NCBI GenBank assembly: GCA_005878685.1
Contig: VBLN01000065.1
Coordinates: forward strand, 1-9,164
DNA: 9,164 nt
Direction of reading: 5' to 3'
DNA from: Deltaproteobacteria bacterium
Lineage (GTDB): Bacteria; Desulfobacterota; Binatia; UBA9968
Position numbers and translations under genes: made by a program. Each line of letters opens with the position of its first letter. The first letter of the stretch is position 1. The notes under the pieces are model-generated. The model worked only from the letters and a program-made list of their open reading frames with translations. It searched no databases and was not told the DNA's origin. Shown one piece after another: positions 6,294-9,164 of this stretch.

Positions 6294-8024
6294 ATGGCAA
6301 ACGTAACTGTTGCTGATTCAATCCCACAGCGCCGCATTCTCACGGTGGAGCCTTCAAGCTTGCTTATAGGTCTGCTGTTCATCGTCGTTGCTTTTTTAGT
6401 TTTGACGCCGCTGCTCTTGCTGCTGGTCGGCAGTTTTCAACTCGCCAGGCCGGGGGAAGCTCCGGTGTACGGACTTGCGGGATGGAAACGGGCTTTCAGC
6501 GATCCTTCGATTCTGGAAGCGTTGTGGAACACCGTGTCGCTTGCTGTTGTGCGGCAGGCGATCGCATTGGTCATCGGTGTTATTCTCGCGTGGTTGATCG
6601 CGCGAACGGATCTGCCCTGGAGAAAAGGTCTTGAGTTCATGTTCTGGATTTCCTTCTTTCTTCCTTCTTTGCCGGTGGCTCTCGGTTGGATTTTGCTTCT
6701 CGACGGTAAGTTTGGGCTGCTCAACCAGTGGCTCCAGGCGCTTCCTTTTGTATCCGGTCCGATCTTCAACGTTTACTCCTACTGGGGAATTGTTTGGATC
6801 CACATGACGACAAGTCTTGGCGTCAAAGTGCTGCTTTTGGCGCCGGCGTTTCGCAATCTCGACGCAAGCCTGGAGGAAAGCGCGCGCAGTTGCGGTGCCA
6901 CTCCTGCCATGACGCTAATCCGCATCGTGGTGCCGCTCATGATGCCTGCGATCCTGGTCTCCACGGTTTTGGGGCTGATCCGATCCATGGAAGCCTTTGA
7001 GATCGAACTTTTGGTGGGTGTTCCCATCGGACTGTTCGTTTACTCGACCAAGATTCGCGATCTGGTCGCCTATGAGCCGCCCGATTACGCCTCCGCCACC
7101 GCACTGGGAAGCATTTTTTTGTTGCTCCTTCTCGTCATGGTGGCGTTGCAGCGCAATTACCTTGGCCAGCGCCACTATCGCACAGTGACGGGACGCGGCT
7201 TCAGCACCAACCCGACGAGTCTGGGACGATGGCGCTGGCCGATATTTGCAATGGTCGCGCTGACGGCTTTTTCCGTGACCGTAGTGCCCGTGGCGGTGCT
7301 CCTGATGGGCACTTTCATGCGCGCTTTCGGCTATTTCAACATTGCCAATCCATGGACGATGGAAAACTGGCAGCGGGTACTCGCCGACCCCAGCCTCATA
7401 CGTTCGCTGTGGAATACCATCTTCGTCGGGCTCGGCACCGCAGTGACCGGCGCGATATTTTATTCCCTCATTGCTTATGTGGTCGTGCGGCGTCATTTCA
7501 AGGGCAAAGCTGCGCTAGACTTTATCTCGTGGCTGCCCTGGGCGGTTCCGGGAATTCTCATGGGCTTGGCTCTTCTCTGGACTGTTTTTGAAACCAGAAT
7601 CTTGCTGTTTCTCTATGGCTCGGTCTACCTTCTCATCATCGCGCTGTTCATCAAGAGCATGCCTTTTGGAGTGCAAATCTCTAAGAGTGTGCTCGTGCAG
7701 TTGGGGGCCGAGCTTGAAGAAGCGGCCAGAATTTCCGGCGGATCCTGGCTTCAGACATACGGCCGCGTGGTTGTCCCGCTGCTCACCCCGACGTTGATCG
7801 TGGTCGGCCTGCTCGGCTTTATGTCGGCGGCCCGGGACATCAGTACGGTGGTCCTCCTGGGCTCCAGCCAATCTCGCACCATGGCGCTGCTTGCGCTCGA
7901 CTATGCTTTTGGCGGGCAATTCGAGCGCGGATCCGTGGTTGCGTTTATGACCTCCATGGTTGTGATCGTCGCCGCTTTGATTTCCCACTTCGTAGGCCGA
8001 AAGGTGGGCATCGGCGAGCGTTAG
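6294..8024 (+). CDS. ABC transporter fused permease (FbpB/PotBC-like, two permease domains)
   Basis: A 576-residue inner-membrane permease holding two complete binding-protein-dependent transport domains in one chain, as in FbpB-type permeases, so one polypeptide replaces the usual heterodimer. About twelve hydrophobic segments are visible, starting at 22-47 and including 80-103, 114-136, 161-184, 211-230, 267-286, 316-340, 373-397, 409-431, 440-455, 492-511 and 545-566. Each half has an EAA loop for docking to the ATPase: EESARSCGATPAMTLIRIVVP (from 194, 21 residues, key Glu194, Glu195 and Gly201) and EEAARISGG...VVVP (from 475, key Glu475, Glu476 and Gly482). I chose the ATG at 6294 because AGGA (6284-6287) lies six bases upstream; an ATG at 6288 is directly adjacent to it. 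A longer in-frame opening back to 6114 would overlap the ATPase gene and is not used. It begins eight bases after the ATPase stop and ends 30 bp before the second UbiD gene. Confidence 0.95.
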   Translation: MANVTVADSIPQRRILTVEPSSLLIGLLFIVVAFLVLTPLLLLLVGSFQLARPGEAPVYGLAGWKRAFSDPSILEALWNTVSLAVVRQAIALVIGVILAWLIARTDLPWRKGLEFMFWISFFLPSLPVALGWILLLDGKFGLLNQWLQALPFVSGPIFNVYSYWGIVWIHMTTSLGVKVLLLAPAFRNLDASLEESARSCGATPAMTLIRIVVPLMMPAILVSTVLGLIRSMEAFEIELLVGVPIGLFVYSTKIRDLVAYEPPDYASATALGSIFLLLLLVMVALQRNYLGQRHYRTVTGRGFSTNPTSLGRWRWPIFAMVALTAFSVTVVPVAVLLMGTFMRAFGYFNIANPWTMENWQRVLADPSLIRSLWNTIFVGLGTAVTGAIFYSLIAYVVVRRHFKGKAALDFISWLPWAVPGILMGLALLWTVFETRILLFLYGSVYLLIIALFIKSMPFGVQISKSVLVQLGAELEEAARISGGSWLQTYGRVVVPLLTPTLIVVGLLGFMSAARDISTVVLLGSSQSRTMALLALDYAFGGQFERGSVVAFMTSMVVIVAALISHFVGRKVGIGER

Positions 8025-8054
8025 GGTTCGCAAGCCGCCCATGAAGGATGAGAA

Positions 8055-9164
8055 ATGAGCGCACCACGGATCACAGACTTGAGGAGCTACCTGAAAGCGT
8101 TGGAAGAGGCCGGCGAACTGTCCCGGGTTAAAATTCCAGTCAGCCTCGATCAAGAAATCGGCGCAATCTGTCTTCGCAACCTGCGGGGCAACGGTCCCGG
8201 GCTTTTATTCGAGCATCCGGGCGATGGAAATCTTCCGCTGGCGGTGGATTTGATGGCGTCGCGGCAGCGCTACGCTTTGGCCCTTGGCATCAAGCCTGAG
8301 GAACTTGCGGCGGAATGGAACCGGCGCACCAGTACGCCTCTGGCGCCGGTCGTCGTCGAGCGCGGGGCGTGCCAGCAGAATGTGATGATCGGGAAGGACG
8401 TGGATTTGTCCAAGCTTCCCGCGCCGATCTGGAACGAGTTTGATGGCGGACCCTATCTGACGTTGTCTTGCCATGTGACCAAGGACCCGGTCACCAAAAC
8501 GCGCAACGTGGGTCTCTATCGCAACCAGGTCCATGACCGCCAGACACTCGGCATCCTTGCGGCCCCTTATACTCATCTCAATCTCCAACGCAACAAAGCT
8601 CCGAACGAGCCGTTTCCGGTGGCTCTCGTGCTCGGGCCCGATCCCACCGTGGTGATGACCGCCCCCGCGCCGATTCCGTTTGGCACCGACGAGCTAGCCA
8701 TCGCCGGCGCGCTGCGTGGCAAGCCGCTGGAGCTTGTGCCGTGCAAAACGATTCCACTGGAAGTACCCGCCATGGCTGAGATCGTGATCGAAGGTGAGAT
8801 CCGGCCTGGCGAACTGCGAGAAGAAGGTCCCTTTGGGGAGTTCACCGGCCACTACGGCGGCCACAAAGCACCGCGCCCGGTCATCCATGTCACGGCGATG
8901 ACTCATCGAAACGATCCGATGCTCCAGGCCACCTACGAAGGAATGCAACCGAACGAATCGGGTTTTTTGACCGCTGTGCCGCGGGAAGCGGAAATAATCC
9001 GGCAAGTGGCTTTGCCGGGTATAAAAAAAGTCAATGTGACCGTGCCGGCGGGGGGCGCCTTACACGCGGTGGTGGCAGTGGAAAAACCGTACGAGGGGTT
9101 CGGCAAGTACGTGGGGCTCGCAGTGCTCGGCAGCGTCGCCGGACGTTACATCAAGCAAGTCATC
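8055..9164 (+). CDS. UbiD-family decarboxylase (second copy, canonical site; cut by window edge)
   Basis: The first 370 residues of a prFMN-dependent UbiD-family (de)carboxylase; the C-terminal part lies beyond 9164. Starts MSAPRITDLRSYLKALEEAG, the usual N-terminus of the family. Key residues are all canonical: Asn151 and Arg156 in NVGLYR, His174 in PYTHLNLQR, Glu226 in GKPLELV, then VPAMAEIVIEGEI (238-250) and EGPFGEFTGHYGG (257-269) with Glu257 and Glu262. The first copy has His where this one has Glu226. The ATG at 8055 has AAGGA six bases upstream and starts 30 bp after the permease stop with no terminator between, so it is very likely transcribed with the importer. That linkage suggests the imported compound or a near product is its substrate (inference). 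Alternatives within the family include 4-hydroxybenzoate, vanillate-type or other unsaturated acids; the sequence does not decide. Confidence 0.95.
   Translation, partial: MSAPRITDLRSYLKALEEAGELSRVKIPVSLDQEIGAICLRNLRGNGPGLLFEHPGDGNLPLAVDLMASRQRYALALGIKPEELAAEWNRRTSTPLAPVVVERGACQQNVMIGKDVDLSKLPAPIWNEFDGGPYLTLSCHVTKDPVTKTRNVGLYRNQVHDRQTLGILAAPYTHLNLQRNKAPNEPFPVALVLGPDPTVVMTAPAPIPFGTDELAIAGALRGKPLELVPCKTIPLEVPAMAEIVIEGEIRPGELREEGPFGEFTGHYGGHKAPRPVIHVTAMTHRNDPMLQATYEGMQPNESGFLTAVPREAEIIRQVALPGIKKVNVTVPAGGALHAVVAVEKPYEGFGKYVGLAVLGSVAGRYIKQVI

Noticed and set aside
7515..8153. 212-codon open frame on the minus strand across the permease end
   Set aside because: It is antisense to the permease and second UbiD genes; its His- and Gln-rich translation is typical of a reverse-strand shadow of membrane-protein DNA.

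Overview
The window is a compact stretch of a GC-rich bacterial chromosome or metagenomic contig. It looks Gram-negative: it encodes a periplasmic binding-protein ABC importer and has Shine-Dalgarno-led genes with frequent GTG/TTG start options. The mix of UbiD-family decarboxylases, a bicupin, an MDR dehydrogenase and short palindromic repeats of the GTCATTCC type suggests an environmental, metabolically versatile lineage such as the former Deltaproteobacteria, Binatota or Rokubacteria. That placement is a guess from gene content and not a phylogenetic result.

Layout. Two divergent gene sets leave a 495-bp intergenic region (about 3473-3967). Leftwards on the minus strand lie a UbiD-family decarboxylase (2009-3472), a 60-residue zinc-ribbon protein (1814-1996) whose ribosome binding site overlaps the UbiD stop codon, a bicupin protein (678-1769), then a 164-176 bp gap holding an octamer-built palindrome, and a zinc-type MDR dehydrogenase cut by the left window edge (1-501). 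Rightwards on the plus strand lie an ABC importer in the order substrate-binding protein (3968-5116), ATPase (5113-6285) and fused two-domain permease (6294-8024), followed after 30 bp by a second UbiD-family decarboxylase cut by the right edge (8055-9164). The importer genes are tightly packed (4-bp overlap, 8-bp gap).

The divergent intergenic region contains a perfect TTGACA hexamer facing each way, two REP-like GTCATTCC hairpins, and a 47-codon open stretch ending in a stop that reads like the tail of a decayed gene.

How it may work together (inference). The importer would bring in a small, probably carboxylated, compound. The two UbiD enzymes use prenylated FMN in known members and would remove or add CO2 on aromatic or alpha,beta-unsaturated acids. 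The cupin and the dehydrogenase would handle oxidative steps before or after. No UbiX prenyltransferase is seen, so the cofactor would have to come from elsewhere in the genome. The two UbiD proteins differ at a predicted metal-ligand position: Glu in the right-hand one, His in the left-hand one. Together with the coupled zinc-ribbon partner, this is the most interesting feature of the window. There are no recognisable tRNA or rRNA genes, CRISPR arrays, insertion sequences or phage genes.
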